Positions 9,601-18,371 of a DNA stretch of 64,000 bases are shown one piece after another. The translations under genes and the position numbers were made by a program. The notes beneath the pieces are model-generated. The model searched no databases. It worked only from the letters and a program-made list of their open reading frames with translations, and was not told where the DNA came from. Source of the stretch: Emticicia sp. BO119 (GTDB lineage Bacteria > Bacteroidota > Bacteroidia > Cytophagales > Spirosomataceae); contig NZ_JACETV010000002.1 in NCBI RefSeq assembly GCF_013912375.1, positions 496,001 to 560,000 on the forward strand, written 5' to 3'. The first letter of the stretch is position 1. Each line of letters starts with the position of its first letter.

Positions 9601-12600
9601 TAAATCACAGCTTGCTGTAAATGTTCCCGAAGCAGTAACACTTATCATATGATTGGTAATGCCATTCGACCACACAACATGACCGCCACAGCCGCTTACA
9701 GACAATAGGACACTACGCCCTGTACAAAAACTGACATCTCCACTTGCGATTATGGTTGGGGTAAAACTTGGTTTCACTGTAATTGACACCAGATCGCTTG
9801 ACAATTCAGGCGAAGAGCTAACAAGCTTTAATTTGTAAACAGTATTCACGCTAACATTAGGCATCTGAATACTGATACTGCCATTAGCAGTTGCAGCAAC
9901 CGATCCCATGTTTCCATTAACAAGATTATTGTTGGCATCTAATAACTGAACTGTTAGGGTATTCCCGCTATCAAAAGTACCTTCAAGTGTAAAAGGTATT
10001 GTCAGGTTGTTCTGACCGCATACCTCAGCTACTATTGTTCCGATAGCTATGCGATTAGTGCCATTATTGAATTGTCTGATACCTACAGTACTCCATTTGC
10101 CATTCGCATCTTGTGCCCTAAGCTCCAGAAAATGCAGGCCTTGCGAAAGCCCTGTCATGTTGACAACTAATGGAATATTACTAATAGATGAATTAGCAGT
10201 AATAGGTATAGTTGTTCCATTGCCTTCACCGGGGTCAGTATCAATAAAATATTCCAGGCGAGTGATATTGGCTAAATTTAAACTTGCAGGTAGAGCCTCC
10301 TTGTAAAATTGTCTTAAGGCTACAGTACTCCATTTACCATTCGCATCTTTACCTCTGATGGTTAGATAGTGCAAACCCTGCACTAAAGAATTGTCTAAAG
10401 GGATGGTTATTCCTAAATTAGGAATGGTAGTACCAGCCGTTATCGGAATATCCGTTCCCTGATCAGTCCCCGGATCATTGTCAATAAAGTATTCCAGTTT
10501 TACTATATTTGGCAAAGCTATACTGCCCGGTAGAGCATCTTTCCAGAAGGGTCTTACCACTGTCCATGACCATTTGCTATTAGAGTCTTTGGTTCTTACG
10601 GAAATATAATGCAAGCCATTGACAAATGATGCCTGAATCGGAATAGAAATAGTAAAATTGTTCAGGACAGAAGCACTGGTAACAGGCACATTAATACCAT
10701 TGTCAAAGCCTGGGTCATTGTCAATGAAATACTCAATTTTTGTAATATTTACGGCCTGGTTCTGGCACTCTGAAACGGTTAACGTGATGGCATTACTGTT
10801 AGGGCTCGGGCATCCGTCTTTGGAACAGGTAGCCGTATAAGTAGTAGTAGTAATAGGGGCAACCGTTTGTGTTTGTCCCACAAAACCATTACTCCAGGTC
10901 ACTGTGCCTCCTTTGCAGAAATAAACAGTCATGGTTCTGCTTGTACCTTTACAGATGGTTTCACTTTGTCCGTAAATAGTAGGGGCAGACGGAATGGCAG
11001 ATACCTGAATTTGTAAGGTATTGACACTATTGGCTGTACAGGTATTTTGCGTACACGTAGCGGCATAAGTTCCAGTAGAGCCTGGTGATACGGTAATACT
11101 TGAACCTGAACTGCCGGTACTCCATAAGATAGTACCCGTGCAACCGGTAGCTATAAGGGCAGATGATTGTCCGGCACAGATTTTCAGGCTGGAAGCACTT
11201 AAACTCATTACATTTGCCGAAGAATTAACCACATTCAATGTGAAAGTATTGCTGGAGATACTCTTACAAACACCTGAGCTACAGATGGCTGAATAAGTCC
11301 CTGTTACTTTTGTACTCAAGGCTAAAGCACTACCTGTCTGACCTGTACTCCACGTAACCGTTCCTGCACAACCACTCGCTGTAAGCGAAACTGCTGAGCC
11401 GGGACAAACAGCCGAACCAGGGCCTGTAACAGTGGGCGCAGCTAATGCCGCATTGACCGTAACTACGCAAGAAGTAGAACTGATATCACTGACACAACCA
11501 TTCAGGCTACAGGTGGCTGTATAAGTAGTGGTGGTAGTGGGTGCTACCTCAATGGCACCTCCTGTACTACCATTGCTCCAGGTAACGATTCCGCTACAAC
11601 CACTTGATTCCAACGCTATTTTTTGCCCGCTACAAATGGTCTGGTTAGGCGTGAGGATGGTAGGAGGAGCGGGCGTAGCAGTGACATTTACCCGAACCGG
11701 GCTTGTGGTAAACAAGCAACCATTTTGCCCTATCACAACAGTATATTCACCCGTCTGCGTGGCAGAGAATGTTTTCAGGTTAGCATTTGTAATATTTTCT
11801 CCATTCAAACGCCATTGATAGCTATAACCTTCAGGTACACTTAGGGCAATTGGTGTACCCTCACAGGTATTCTGTTCGGCAGCTGGAGAGATAGAGGCCG
11901 TTGACGGATTGCTACAAACCACAAATTCCCGTATTGCTACGGTGCTCCATTGATTATTGGCATCTCTGGCCCGTACTTCCAGTATATGCTTACCATTGGA
12001 AAGGCCTGTGAGTGCAGCAGTAAAATTAAGATTCGTGAGTGTGGTATTGGGAGTAATACTTACATTGGTACCATTACCAACCCCAGGGTCTGTATCAATA
12101 AAATACTCTACTTTATTGACATTAGGTAAACTTGCTATCGCAGTATTTTCCTTGTAGAAAGGTCTTACCACAGCCGTACTCCATTTTCCTTGGTTATCTT
12201 TTACCCGTACAGTGAGCTTATGGACACCATTAGGTAAAGCACCAGGTAATGTTACATTAAATGATAAATCGTTTACCGTAGTACCAGCCGTAAAATTAAC
12301 AGCGGTTCCATTCCCAACGCCAGGATCGTTATCAAAAAAATATTCAACCTGAGCAATAGCCGATACCGGGAGTGAAGAGCGTATTTCTTCTTTATAGAAT
12401 GTACGTGTAGTAACTATACTCCATTTATTATTAGCATTCTTTGCCCTTACAGAAAAACTATGAAAACCTGGCAATACAGCACTGGGTAGCGGTATAGTAA
12501 AAGACAAATTGCTCACACTCGTAGCAGGTGTAAACGTCAAAGCTGTGCCACTGCCTATACCGGGGTCTTCATCGATGAAGTACTCCATTTGGGTAATATT

Positions 12601-13152
12601 CGGGAGCGGATTATTAGAGGGTAATTCTTCTTTTATAAAAGGTCGGCTGATACAACGTGTCCAGCCATTCCGGGCATCTCTTACACGGACACTCAGGTAA
12701 TGAAACCCGATGGGTAATGAAGGGATTGGGGTGGTAAAATTAAAATTTGAAATCGAAGTAGCCGCTGTAACCGGAACGTTTGTGGCGTTACCTACGCCAG
12801 GGTCGCCATTGAAAAAATATTCAATTTTATCAATGTTTACCAAAGGGGCAGTATTCACAATTCTTTCTTTGATAAACAAAGCATTGGCTGTCCACGACCA
12901 ATGGTTGTTTTCATCTCTGGCCCTTACACTTAAACGATGGATTCCATCTGAAATACTTAACGATGAAAGAGGAACTGAGAAAGTTTGTAAGACTGATACA
13001 CCGGGTGTAATGGCTACTTCAGTACCACTGCCTAAGCCGGGGTCGTTGTCGATAAAATACTCAACTCTGTTTATATTCTGGGCAATGAGGTTGCTGCAGG
13101 CAAAAAGCCAAAGCACAACCATCCTCACCCATTTGATGGAGAAGTTTTTCAT
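6679..13152 (-). CDS. Giant secreted repeat protein (2157 residues) with 3-coathanger C-terminus
   Basis: Begins with a signal peptide (VLWLFACSNLIAQ). Five ~80-90-residue modules follow, each opening with an EYFID.DPG.G.GT motif and ending near HxLSVRARDxNxxWS. Then come Ig-like modules of the ITWSNG..G / TYTATC type, three more EYFID modules, and further Ig-like and Gly/Thr-rich modules. Next are nine near-identical 72-73-residue repeats (LTCTTTSVTRTASGGGTYLW type) and a final pair of Ig-like modules. The end is a C-terminal block finishing YQAGKSILLQPGF..GSIFLAKIEGCN, the same pattern as in the proteins at 3198 and 23474. It is probably an exported surface adhesin or matrix protein; no enzyme motif was seen. 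The beta-helix gene and a LytTR gene lie upstream on the same strand. Confidence 0.8.
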   Translation of the reverse strand: MKNFSIKWVRMVVLWLFACSNLIAQNINRVEYFIDNDPGLGSGTEVAITPGVSVLQTFSVPLSSLSISDGIHRLSVRARDENNHWSWTANALFIKERIVNTAPLVNIDKIEYFFNGDPGVGNATNVPVTAATSISNFNFTTPIPSLPIGFHYLSVRVRDARNGWTRCISRPFIKEELPSNNPLPNITQMEYFIDEDPGIGSGTALTFTPATSVSNLSFTIPLPSAVLPGFHSFSVRAKNANNKWSIVTTRTFYKEEIRSSLPVSAIAQVEYFFDNDPGVGNGTAVNFTAGTTVNDLSFNVTLPGALPNGVHKLTVRVKDNQGKWSTAVVRPFYKENTAIASLPNVNKVEYFIDTDPGVGNGTNVSITPNTTLTNLNFTAALTGLSNGKHILEVRARDANNQWSTVAIREFVVCSNPSTASISPAAEQNTCEGTPIALSVPEGYSYQWRLNGENITNANLKTFSATQTGEYTVVIGQNGCLFTTSPVRVNVTATPAPPTILTPNQTICSGQKIALESSGCSGIVTWSNGSTGGAIEVAPTTTTTYTATCSLNGCVSDISSTSCVVTVNAALAAPTVTGPGSAVCPGSAVSLTASGCAGTVTWSTGQTGSALALSTKVTGTYSAICSSGVCKSISSNTFTLNVVNSSANVMSLSASSLKICAGQSSALIATGCTGTILWSTGSSGSSITVSPGSTGTYAATCTQNTCTANSVNTLQIQVSAIPSAPTIYGQSETICKGTSRTMTVYFCKGGTVTWSNGFVGQTQTVAPITTTTYTATCSKDGCPSPNSNAITLTVSECQNQAVNITKIEYFIDNDPGFDNGINVPVTSASVLNNFTISIPIQASFVNGLHYISVRTKDSNSKWSWTVVRPFWKDALPGSIALPNIVKLEYFIDNDPGTDQGTDIPITAGTTIPNLGITIPLDNSLVQGLHYLTIRGKDANGKWSTVALRQFYKEALPASLNLANITRLEYFIDTDPGEGNGTTIPITANSSISNIPLVVNMTGLSQGLHFLELRAQDANGKWSTVGIRQFNNGTNRIAIGTIVAEVCGQNNLTIPFTLEGTFDSGNTLTVQLLDANNNLVNGNMGSVAATANGSISIQMPNVSVNTVYKLKLVSSSPELSSDLVSITVKPSFTPTIIASGDVSFCTGRSVLLSVSGCGGHVVWSNGITNHMISVTASGTFTASCDLSNGCSFPATNTIITTVTPYPTPNTSGNTSVCGANATAALSASGCSSGGNITWYTTASGGSSQFVGESYVTPPLPTTTTFYAACVSADGCESARIPLTVTVKPLPAVNITGTTNLTCATTSVTRTASGGGTYLWSNSLGSNATATMTAAGTYTVTVTGVNGCTTTATTSVTANLTPPTVNITGTTNLTCTTTSVTRTASGGGTYLWSNSLGSNALATMSTAGVYTVTVTNTTNGCTTTATTSVTANLTPPTVNITGTTNLTCTTTSVTRTASGGGTYLWSNSLGSNALATMTTAGVYTVTVTNTTNGCTTTATTSVTSNTTPPTVSITGTTNLTCTTTSVTRTASGGGTYIWSNGLGTNAMATLTAAGTYTVTVTGTNGCTTTATTSVTSNTTQPTVTVTGTTNLTCTTTSVTRTASGGGTYLWSNGLGINATATMTTAGIYTVTVTNTANGCTTTATTSVTSNTTPPVVSITGTNNLNCTTTSVTRTASGGDAYLWSNGLGTNATATMTTAGVYTVTVTNTANGCTTTATTSVTSNTTPPVVSITGTNNLNCINASVTRTASGGGTYLWSNGLGTNATATMTTAGIYTVTVTSTNGCTTTATTNITSSTTPPTATITGTNNLTCSATSVTRTASGGGTYLWSNGLGTNATATMTAAGTYTVTVTGTNGCTATATTSVTSNTTPPMASISGSSHLNCVTNSVTRTASGGGTYVWSNSLGTNAVATMTVAGTYTVTVTGTNGCTATATTTVTSQPTPPTPVITPANPPSICSSQSVTLSATGCTSGIITWSTGATGTSLSVSPSTTTSYTAKCKIDQCFGNNSTAVTVTVTPNCNYPISIQPAEAIFVCPNTAVTLTASGCPGTVTWTGGATGTSATFNPTVTGTYTATCSVGGSGSKVINVSASDVTLTTVDNVMTGTAKFLATQNITSTSRIGQDATNPKPNVLYQAGKSILLQPGFSTVSGSIFLAKIEGCN
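7340..9290 (-). repeat. Nine tandem 216/219-bp coding repeats
   Basis: Nine in-frame copies inside the 2157-residue gene encode 72-73-residue units with the core SVTRTASGGGTYLWSN, then YTVTVT..NGCTTTATTSVTS. Neighbouring copies are nearly identical in DNA, especially the middle ones, so recent expansion or gene conversion by slippage is likely. Copy number may vary between strains, and short-read assemblies may collapse it. Confidence 0.85.
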
Positions 13153-13198
13153 TAATACAAGAAATTAGGTAGGTAAAAGGGATAGTAAACCTTGCTAA

Positions 13199-14263
13199 TT
13201 AATTAGCAGACCTAACACTGATGGTTACACTCAACGGGGTAGCTGTAGTGCCCGAACCTGTATTGAAAAAAGAGGTAATAACCGGGACATTAGGCACACC
13301 TGAGAGTATATATGGATTATTGCCTGCAAAGGCTCCAATGGGCGTACTACCCGGGCCTACTGTTTTAGCTGGAGAACTCGCAGCTAACTGGAGATTTGAA
13401 TCATTATAAGGCGAAGCAGTCCATGGATTCGCCACAGTAAAGATAAAGTTGGGATTGGCACTATTCACGTTACCTCCCCCTGACGGCAAACCTGCTATAT
13501 CGGTACAAAGGTTATTAGAGACAGTTGTGCCGTTTGAATTACCAGAAAGTATCAAGGTGTTAGCAGCTAAGCCACGTCCATCAAAAATATTATTGGTTAT
13601 AGTACTTCCGTCAATCTCATCCAGCATTCCTGCATTCGTAAATTTAAACGTATTGTAATTAATTACAGCACCCGTAAAATTGTAAAGTGTATTTGGCCCG
13701 CCATATAAGAAGATATTATTAGAAATAATACAATTAGTAGAACCATTACCATAAAACTGAGAACCAATTCTACAATTAGTAACAGTTATATTATGCCCGT
13801 AAGTATTCACACCACCCACAGTGATAGAAGATCCCGCTGCACTGATGCTATTAACACCACATCTTGTAATGGTACAATTAATATCTCTAACAGTAACATT
13901 ACTTATTGCCATGCCCATTATGATAGTTCCGGCACTGCCGTTGTCAAGATTGATATTCATTAAAGTGACTTGTCTTTTATCAAAAGAGGTGTTCGGTGTA
14001 AGTGCTAAATCATAACCTGTACCAATTATGGTAACTTGTTTGATAATCGATACGTCTCCATAATTTCCTCCATCAACATCAGTCGGTTCAATATAAATAA
14101 TATCTCCACTTGGAGCAGAGGCATCGATGGCAGCTTGCACAGAGGTATAAATAGCAGGGTCGTTTAAACCCGGAGTTTTATTTACACGACGAACAGTTTG
14201 AGCGTTACTGGTATAGGCGAATGCGCAAAGTAAGAATACGAATAGTAGAGATCTTTTTTTCAT
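13199..14263 (-). CDS. Secreted right-handed beta-helix protein
   Basis: I start at 14263 (MKKRSLLFVFLLCAFAYTSNAQ), a clear signal peptide. The longer frame to 14335 overlaps a promoter-like site. The mature protein opens with YTSVQAAIDASAPSGDIIYIEP, the usual entry to pectate-lyase-like/DUF1565 beta-helices. It continues with rung-like repeats rich in Asn, Ile, Thr and Gly (ITVTNCRI, NCIISNNIFLYGG, STITNNIFDGRG). No catalytic residues are obvious, so binding or structure is as likely as polysaccharide cleavage. It lacks the GCN-type C-terminus of its giant neighbour 46 bases downstream, with which it is probably cotranscribed. Confidence 0.75.
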   Translation of the reverse strand: MKKRSLLFVFLLCAFAYTSNAQTVRRVNKTPGLNDPAIYTSVQAAIDASAPSGDIIYIEPTDVDGGNYGDVSIIKQVTIIGTGYDLALTPNTSFDKRQVTLMNINLDNGSAGTIIMGMAISNVTVRDINCTITRCGVNSISAAGSSITVGGVNTYGHNITVTNCRIGSQFYGNGSTNCIISNNIFLYGGPNTLYNFTGAVINYNTFKFTNAGMLDEIDGSTITNNIFDGRGLAANTLILSGNSNGTTVSNNLCTDIAGLPSGGGNVNSANPNFIFTVANPWTASPYNDSNLQLAASSPAKTVGPGSTPIGAFAGNNPYILSGVPNVPVITSFFNTGSGTTATPLSVTISVRSAN

Positions 14264-14332
14264 TTTCTGGATATTTAATAATAGAGTTTTTAGATAATTA
14301 TAAGTGTGCTTGCAATGCAACTTTGGCCTAAC

Positions 14333-14365
14333 CAAAGATAGCCAAGCGGATAGGACAGCACCAAG
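14333..14365 (-). promoter_or_regulatory. Candidate Bacteroidota promoter for the beta-helix gene
   Basis: On the minus strand TATCTTTG (14340-14333) matches the -7 consensus TAnnTTTG exactly. A partial -33 box CTTG lies 21 bases upstream. A transcript would start near 14326, about 60 bases before the ATG at 14263. Confidence 0.5.
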
Positions 14366-14659
14366 AAATAAAGGCTGATTTTATTATTTGGTACCTTAAA
14401 TTGTATAATTTGGATATTTTTTATAATTTTTTATGTAAATTGAATAGATAAATGCTACACAATTTTATTAGGTAGTACGATTTTATTTTAGATTTACTGA
14501 GAAATTCCTGTGGTACTCTGATAAACTTTTGCTGATGGCAATGATTAATCCGAATATAAAATAGATGCAGCTATTCCTCTAAAAAATTCGCACGTTTTTG
14601 CCTTAGAAAAAAGGTTTAAGTAATAAGTAAACTCAGCTAATAGTGGAGATAAAAAGTAC

Positions 14660-14974
14660 CTAAAAGAGCAGGAATTTACCTTCTGGTTGGAAACCCTCCA
14701 GGACTTTCTTTCTTCTCCGGCTTACTTTTATGCGTTCCCCGTTTTTGAGTAGAATCTCTCTCTGGCTGCCATTAGCATTAATCTTTTCAATATAATATGG
14801 ATTGACCAGATATGATTTGCTGATACGCAGGAACCCTTCAATCAGATTTTGATGATACACAAGTGTATAACTACTCATTATTTTGCGACCATTGGTCATA
14901 TGAAATTCAGTATAGTTTACGGAACCACGTAAAAAAACTATTTCATGAATGGACGGAACTATTAATCGGGACAT
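14660..14974 (-). CDS. Stand-alone LytTR DNA-binding protein
   Basis: 104 residues, LytTR domain only. Landmarks are VNYTEFHMTNGRKIMSS, GFLRISKSYLVNPYYIEKI and GERIKVSRRRKKVL. It resembles the protein at 23155 more than the one at 5296 (shared NGRKI.SS...YHQ, GFLR..SYL.NP). It has no receiver, membrane segment or oligomerisation domain. It lies about 400 bases upstream of the beta-helix and giant repeat genes on the same strand and is divergent from a histidine kinase. I infer a local regulator of the downstream surface genes; an alternative is a partner of the divergent two-component system. Confidence 0.85.
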   Translation of the reverse strand: MSRLIVPSIHEIVFLRGSVNYTEFHMTNGRKIMSSYTLVYHQNLIEGFLRISKSYLVNPYYIEKINANGSQREILLKNGERIKVSRRRKKVLEGFQPEGKFLLF

Positions 14975-15070
14975 AAGGCTATCGGAAAAAATTTACTGTA
15001 CAAAAGTCGACAGACGATTGACGATGTACAATCCCCCAAAAGGGGTATTTTTTGATGCTATCTTTTTGAG

Positions 15071-15078
15071 TAGTTTTG
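15071..15078 (+). promoter_or_regulatory. Candidate -7 box for the histidine kinase gene
   Basis: TAGTTTTG matches TAnnTTTG exactly and lies 17 bases before the ATG. The nearest TTTG is only 16 bases upstream of it instead of 19-21, so the match is partial. Confidence 0.35.
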
Positions 15079-15094
15079 GAGAAATATATTTCAG

Positions 15095-16921
15095 ATGAAG
15101 CAAGCATATTTAACCTTTCAGATACTACTTATTACACTGGTAATCATAATGGATTGTAGGGGACAAAAACCCATAGAAATTGGTGCGAACTTTAAATATG
15201 AGGAATTAAACCCGGTCATTCAGATTATGACGGACAGTTCAAATACTGTCAATGAAAAAAATCTGGAAGAGTATCGCAGTCATTTCCAGTCTTACCATAA
15301 GAATTACCCTACAGGTAATTATTTTCATTGGATTACTTTTCTTTTGAAAAATACGCAGGAGAAATCCATAAACCTGCGGATAGCTTATCAGAATTATGCG
15401 GATAGTATAAGCGTCTTTATGGAAACAAAAACAGGCTTCAAGAGTATTGACTCTCCTCAAAGTTGGTTAATCCCAAATGCTAAAAAAATTTATCCTAGCG
15501 TTAGATTTTCTGTTTTTAGCTTTACTCTTGATTCAAGAGAACAAAGAAAAGTTTATATAAAACTCCTGAAAAAAGATGGCGTAGTACTTAGCCTTCCATT
15601 AGTACTTTATGAAAGACTAGCATTCGAAAAACATTATAGTGAGGATGAGGTTTTTCATGGTTTTTATTTTGGTTGGATGGCATTTGTCTCGATTTTATCT
15701 TTTGTTTTTTATCCCTTTCTAAGGGAACGAGTCTATCTCTTTTATAGTTTGAGCATCCTGTTTTCTGTCTTAAATCTAATGGCTCAGCATGGTATCCTCA
15801 ACCTATATTACGATTGGTTACCAGTGCTTATTAAAGGCCCTTCAGCTATTCTTTTATTTAGCCATTTGTATTATGGGACAACCATTCTTTTTTCGCAACT
15901 CTATCTTGAATCTGATAAATATTGTCCTAAAATCTGGCAATACTTTGTTAATTGTTATTTAGTCTCCATTCTTATTTTTCTATCCTTACTTATTTTTAAC
16001 CATAATCTTAATTATTGGACGTATGGATTATGGTCAACCTTGGTCTATGTTTTAATTGCGATTGGGTATCTTATTTATGGGTTGATTCAAAAAAGAATGG
16101 CTGCTTTTTACTATGTTATAGCTATCCTGCCTATGTTTTCTATTGGCTGTCTTTATATTTTTTCATCTTTAGGATTTGCCACATTCTCTTTGGAGTTAGC
16201 CAAATTATATAAATTATCTGTTTTATTCGAAATCTTTGTACTATCAATAGGCCTGGGACATAGGTATTTGCTTTTCAGGAAAGAAAAAAAGAAACTTGAA
16301 CTTGCGCTGATTCAAAGCCAGCATAAAATCATCGAATCTCAGGAAACCGAACGGCAGCGTTTGGCAAAAGACCTGCACGATGAATTAGGAGGGACACTTT
16401 CAGCCATAAAAGGAAGAATGGCGAATGAAGAAGTCAGGCCTGAAACAATAACCCTGATAGAGAAAGCCATTGAAGATCTAAGGTCAGTTTCAAGAAACCT
16501 GATGCCGCCCGAACTGGCAAACGAAGGCTTGGTTCATGCGGTTTATTATACCATTGAAAGAATACAGAGTTCTTCCCCCATTGAATTTACTTTTATTAGT
16601 TTTGGTAAAGAACAACGCTTAAACCAGGATAGTGAACTAAATATTTATCGGGTTATTTCGGAATTAGTCAATAATGTTCTTAAACATTCACAGGCCACAA
16701 AGGCTATCATACAATTGATTTATTATGAGACATATCTGAGTATTTCAGTAGAAGACAATGGCATAGGTATAAAAACAAATCAAAATAATTGGGGAATTGG
16801 TTTAAAAAACATACATTCAAGGGTTGAATTTCTAAGAGCAAAACTGAACATAGATTCAGGCTCAAAAGGCACAACTGTGATTATTGAAGTACCTATAAAA
16901 GATTCTCATGCTAACACCTAA
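15095..16921 (+). CDS. 7TM-DISM sensor histidine kinase
   Basis: 608 residues: signal peptide, an extracytoplasmic 7TMR-DISMED2-type beta domain (about 30-180, with WITFLLKNTQEKSINLRI), and seven hydrophobic segments (about 190-395). A short coiled linker leads to a HisKA_3 dimerisation helix with DLHDELGGTLSAIKGRM, phospho-acceptor His near residue 428. A HATPase_c domain closes it (N box ELVNNVLKHS, G1 DNGIGI, then GIGLKNIHSRV). Such kinases sense an external ligand, often a sugar, and phosphorylate NarL-type partners. It overlaps the start of the following regulator gene by 14 bases, so the two form a translationally coupled pair. Confidence 0.92.
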   Translation: MKQAYLTFQILLITLVIIMDCRGQKPIEIGANFKYEELNPVIQIMTDSSNTVNEKNLEEYRSHFQSYHKNYPTGNYFHWITFLLKNTQEKSINLRIAYQNYADSISVFMETKTGFKSIDSPQSWLIPNAKKIYPSVRFSVFSFTLDSREQRKVYIKLLKKDGVVLSLPLVLYERLAFEKHYSEDEVFHGFYFGWMAFVSILSFVFYPFLRERVYLFYSLSILFSVLNLMAQHGILNLYYDWLPVLIKGPSAILLFSHLYYGTTILFSQLYLESDKYCPKIWQYFVNCYLVSILIFLSLLIFNHNLNYWTYGLWSTLVYVLIAIGYLIYGLIQKRMAAFYYVIAILPMFSIGCLYIFSSLGFATFSLELAKLYKLSVLFEIFVLSIGLGHRYLLFRKEKKKLELALIQSQHKIIESQETERQRLAKDLHDELGGTLSAIKGRMANEEVRPETITLIEKAIEDLRSVSRNLMPPELANEGLVHAVYYTIERIQSSSPIEFTFISFGKEQRLNQDSELNIYRVISELVNNVLKHSQATKAIIQLIYYETYLSISVEDNGIGIKTNQNNWGIGLKNIHSRVEFLRAKLNIDSGSKGTTVIIEVPIKDSHANT

Positions 16922-17531
16922 ATTACTTATTGCAGACGACCATATACTTTTTAATGAAGGAGTCAGACAATTGCTATCTGAAAAATATGAAGTAGTAGGA
17001 CAGGTATATGATGGAAAAGATGTTTTGTCAGCCATTCATTTGAAAAAAACGGATGTTATTTTATTAGATATTAATTTACCATCCATTAATGGTTTTGATT
17101 TAGCGAAAGAAATAAAAAGAGCTTTTGATACTGTCAAAATTATCTTTTTGTCTATGTATACCGAACCGAGATTCATTGAGCAATCAAAATTCTTGGAAGT
17201 AAATGGTTATCTGCTTAAAAACTCTACCAAGGAAGAATTAATCGAAGGTATTGAAAGCGTATTAAGAGGTGAGACCTATTACGACACTAAACTGCAATTC
17301 ACTAAAATCAGTCTTCATCATAACGATTTTTTTGTCAAGCAGTATTCGCTCACTCCCAGAGAAATTGAGATAGTCCGAATGATTAAAGATGGCATGAGTA
17401 CCAGTCAAATTGCTGAAAAATTATTCCTGGGTCAGGAAACTGTAAAAACCCATCGAAAAAATATCTATTATAAGCTTTCTATCACAAAATCAACCGAGTT
17501 AATCAAATTTGCTATTGAGAATAATATTTAA
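16908..17531 (+). CDS. NarL/FixJ-type response regulator
   Basis: 207 residues. The receiver has the acidic pair (LLIADDH), the phospho-acceptor Asp54 in VILLDINLP, a Ser in IIFLSMYTE and Lys in YLLKNS. The C-terminal LuxR-type HTH reads SLTPREIEIVRMIKDGMSTSQIAEKL, then TVKTHRKNIYYKL. Its start overlaps the upstream kinase by 14 bases, so it is almost certainly that kinase's partner. Unlike the regulator at 5791 it keeps every phosphorylation residue. Targets are unknown; the surface-protein genes on either side are candidates. Confidence 0.92.
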   Translation: MLTPKLLIADDHILFNEGVRQLLSEKYEVVGQVYDGKDVLSAIHLKKTDVILLDINLPSINGFDLAKEIKRAFDTVKIIFLSMYTEPRFIEQSKFLEVNGYLLKNSTKEELIEGIESVLRGETYYDTKLQFTKISLHHNDFFVKQYSLTPREIEIVRMIKDGMSTSQIAEKLFLGQETVKTHRKNIYYKLSITKSTELIKFAIENNI

Positions 17532-17624
17532 TACATTCTTACAGCAAATAGCCGACGAATAGAGAAATTGCCTAATGATAGTGTAACTAGTCGTCTAGTG
17601 AATTTAATATCGTTCACTAATCAA

Positions 17625-18371
17625 TTATTTAACGACCCACTGTAGTAACTTTGAGATGGGCTTGGCATAGAGCGTATACCATTTTGGAGACAACCCGTTA
17701 ATTTTCCAGGCATTGCGATCTTCCTTATTGGCTGTTATCCGCTTTTTTAAAGAGTCATTGCTATTCCCTCCGTTTCTCATTTTCATCAATACTTCTGGTA
17801 TATGATATGAGGAAACATGATGTTTATAAAGCATTCTTAACATTAATTCGTAGTCACTGGCATTTGGCATAGTAGCAATATACAAACCATACGTATCATA
17901 TATTTTCTTCTTTAGGAAAAAAGCCGTATGTGGAGGCATCCATCCGTTGAGAAATTTACTCCGTTTATAAGAGCCAGATTTCCAGTTACGTTCAATTTTC
18001 GTCACATCCTTATTATTCACATAATGCAGATCACCATAGACCGAATCGGCATTCGATTCCTGAAAGGCCTTCGCTACTTTTGAAATAACCTGATTGTTCG
18101 GATAAAAATCGTCAGACCCTATGATTCCTACCGCATCACCTGTAGCCATTTCAACACCCTTATTCATTGCATAGAAGATACCACCATCCTTTTCTGAGAT
18201 CCATCTGATTCTATTGCCATAAGATTTCAAAATCTCAACAGTTCCATCTTTAGAAGCTCCGTCTACTACAATATATTCTATATCGGGATAGTCTTGTGAA
18301 AGTACACTCTCTATCGTATCACGAATGGTTGTAGCGGAATTGTAAGCGGCAGTAACAATTGAAATTTTCAT
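17625..18371 (-). CDS. Family 2 glycosyltransferase
   Basis: 248 residues, typical WcaA-like GT-A fold. It opens MKISIVTAAYNSATTIRDTI and has the nucleotide-binding strand IEYIVVDGASKDGT, a DxD-like SDD within VGIIGSDDFYP, and an acceptor-side ASDYELMLRMLYKH motif. It lacks membrane segments and should act in the cytoplasm, adding a sugar during polysaccharide or glycoprotein assembly. It stands alone, convergent with the two-component system and well away from any other glycan gene except the ligase at 1008. Donor and acceptor cannot be deduced. Confidence 0.88.
   Translation of the reverse strand: MKISIVTAAYNSATTIRDTIESVLSQDYPDIEYIVVDGASKDGTVEILKSYGNRIRWISEKDGGIFYAMNKGVEMATGDAVGIIGSDDFYPNNQVISKVAKAFQESNADSVYGDLHYVNNKDVTKIERNWKSGSYKRSKFLNGWMPPHTAFFLKKKIYDTYGLYIATMPNASDYELMLRMLYKHHVSSYHIPEVLMKMRNGGNSNDSLKKRITANKEDRNAWKINGLSPKWYTLYAKPISKLLQWVVK

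Noticed and set aside
14325-14400. tRNA-like motif (gatagccaagcggatagga) resembling the D-arm region of tRNA-Leu/Ser.
   Set aside because: No acceptor stem, anticodon arm or T-loop (ttcgaa-type) follows; the resemblance is limited to one short string, and the same bases include a promoter -7 box on the other strand.
15033-15055. Short cccc/gggg hairpin followed by a T run between the divergent LytTR and kinase genes.
   Set aside because: It looks like a terminator, but it lies in a divergent promoter region where no transcript should end; the stem is only about 4-5 bp.
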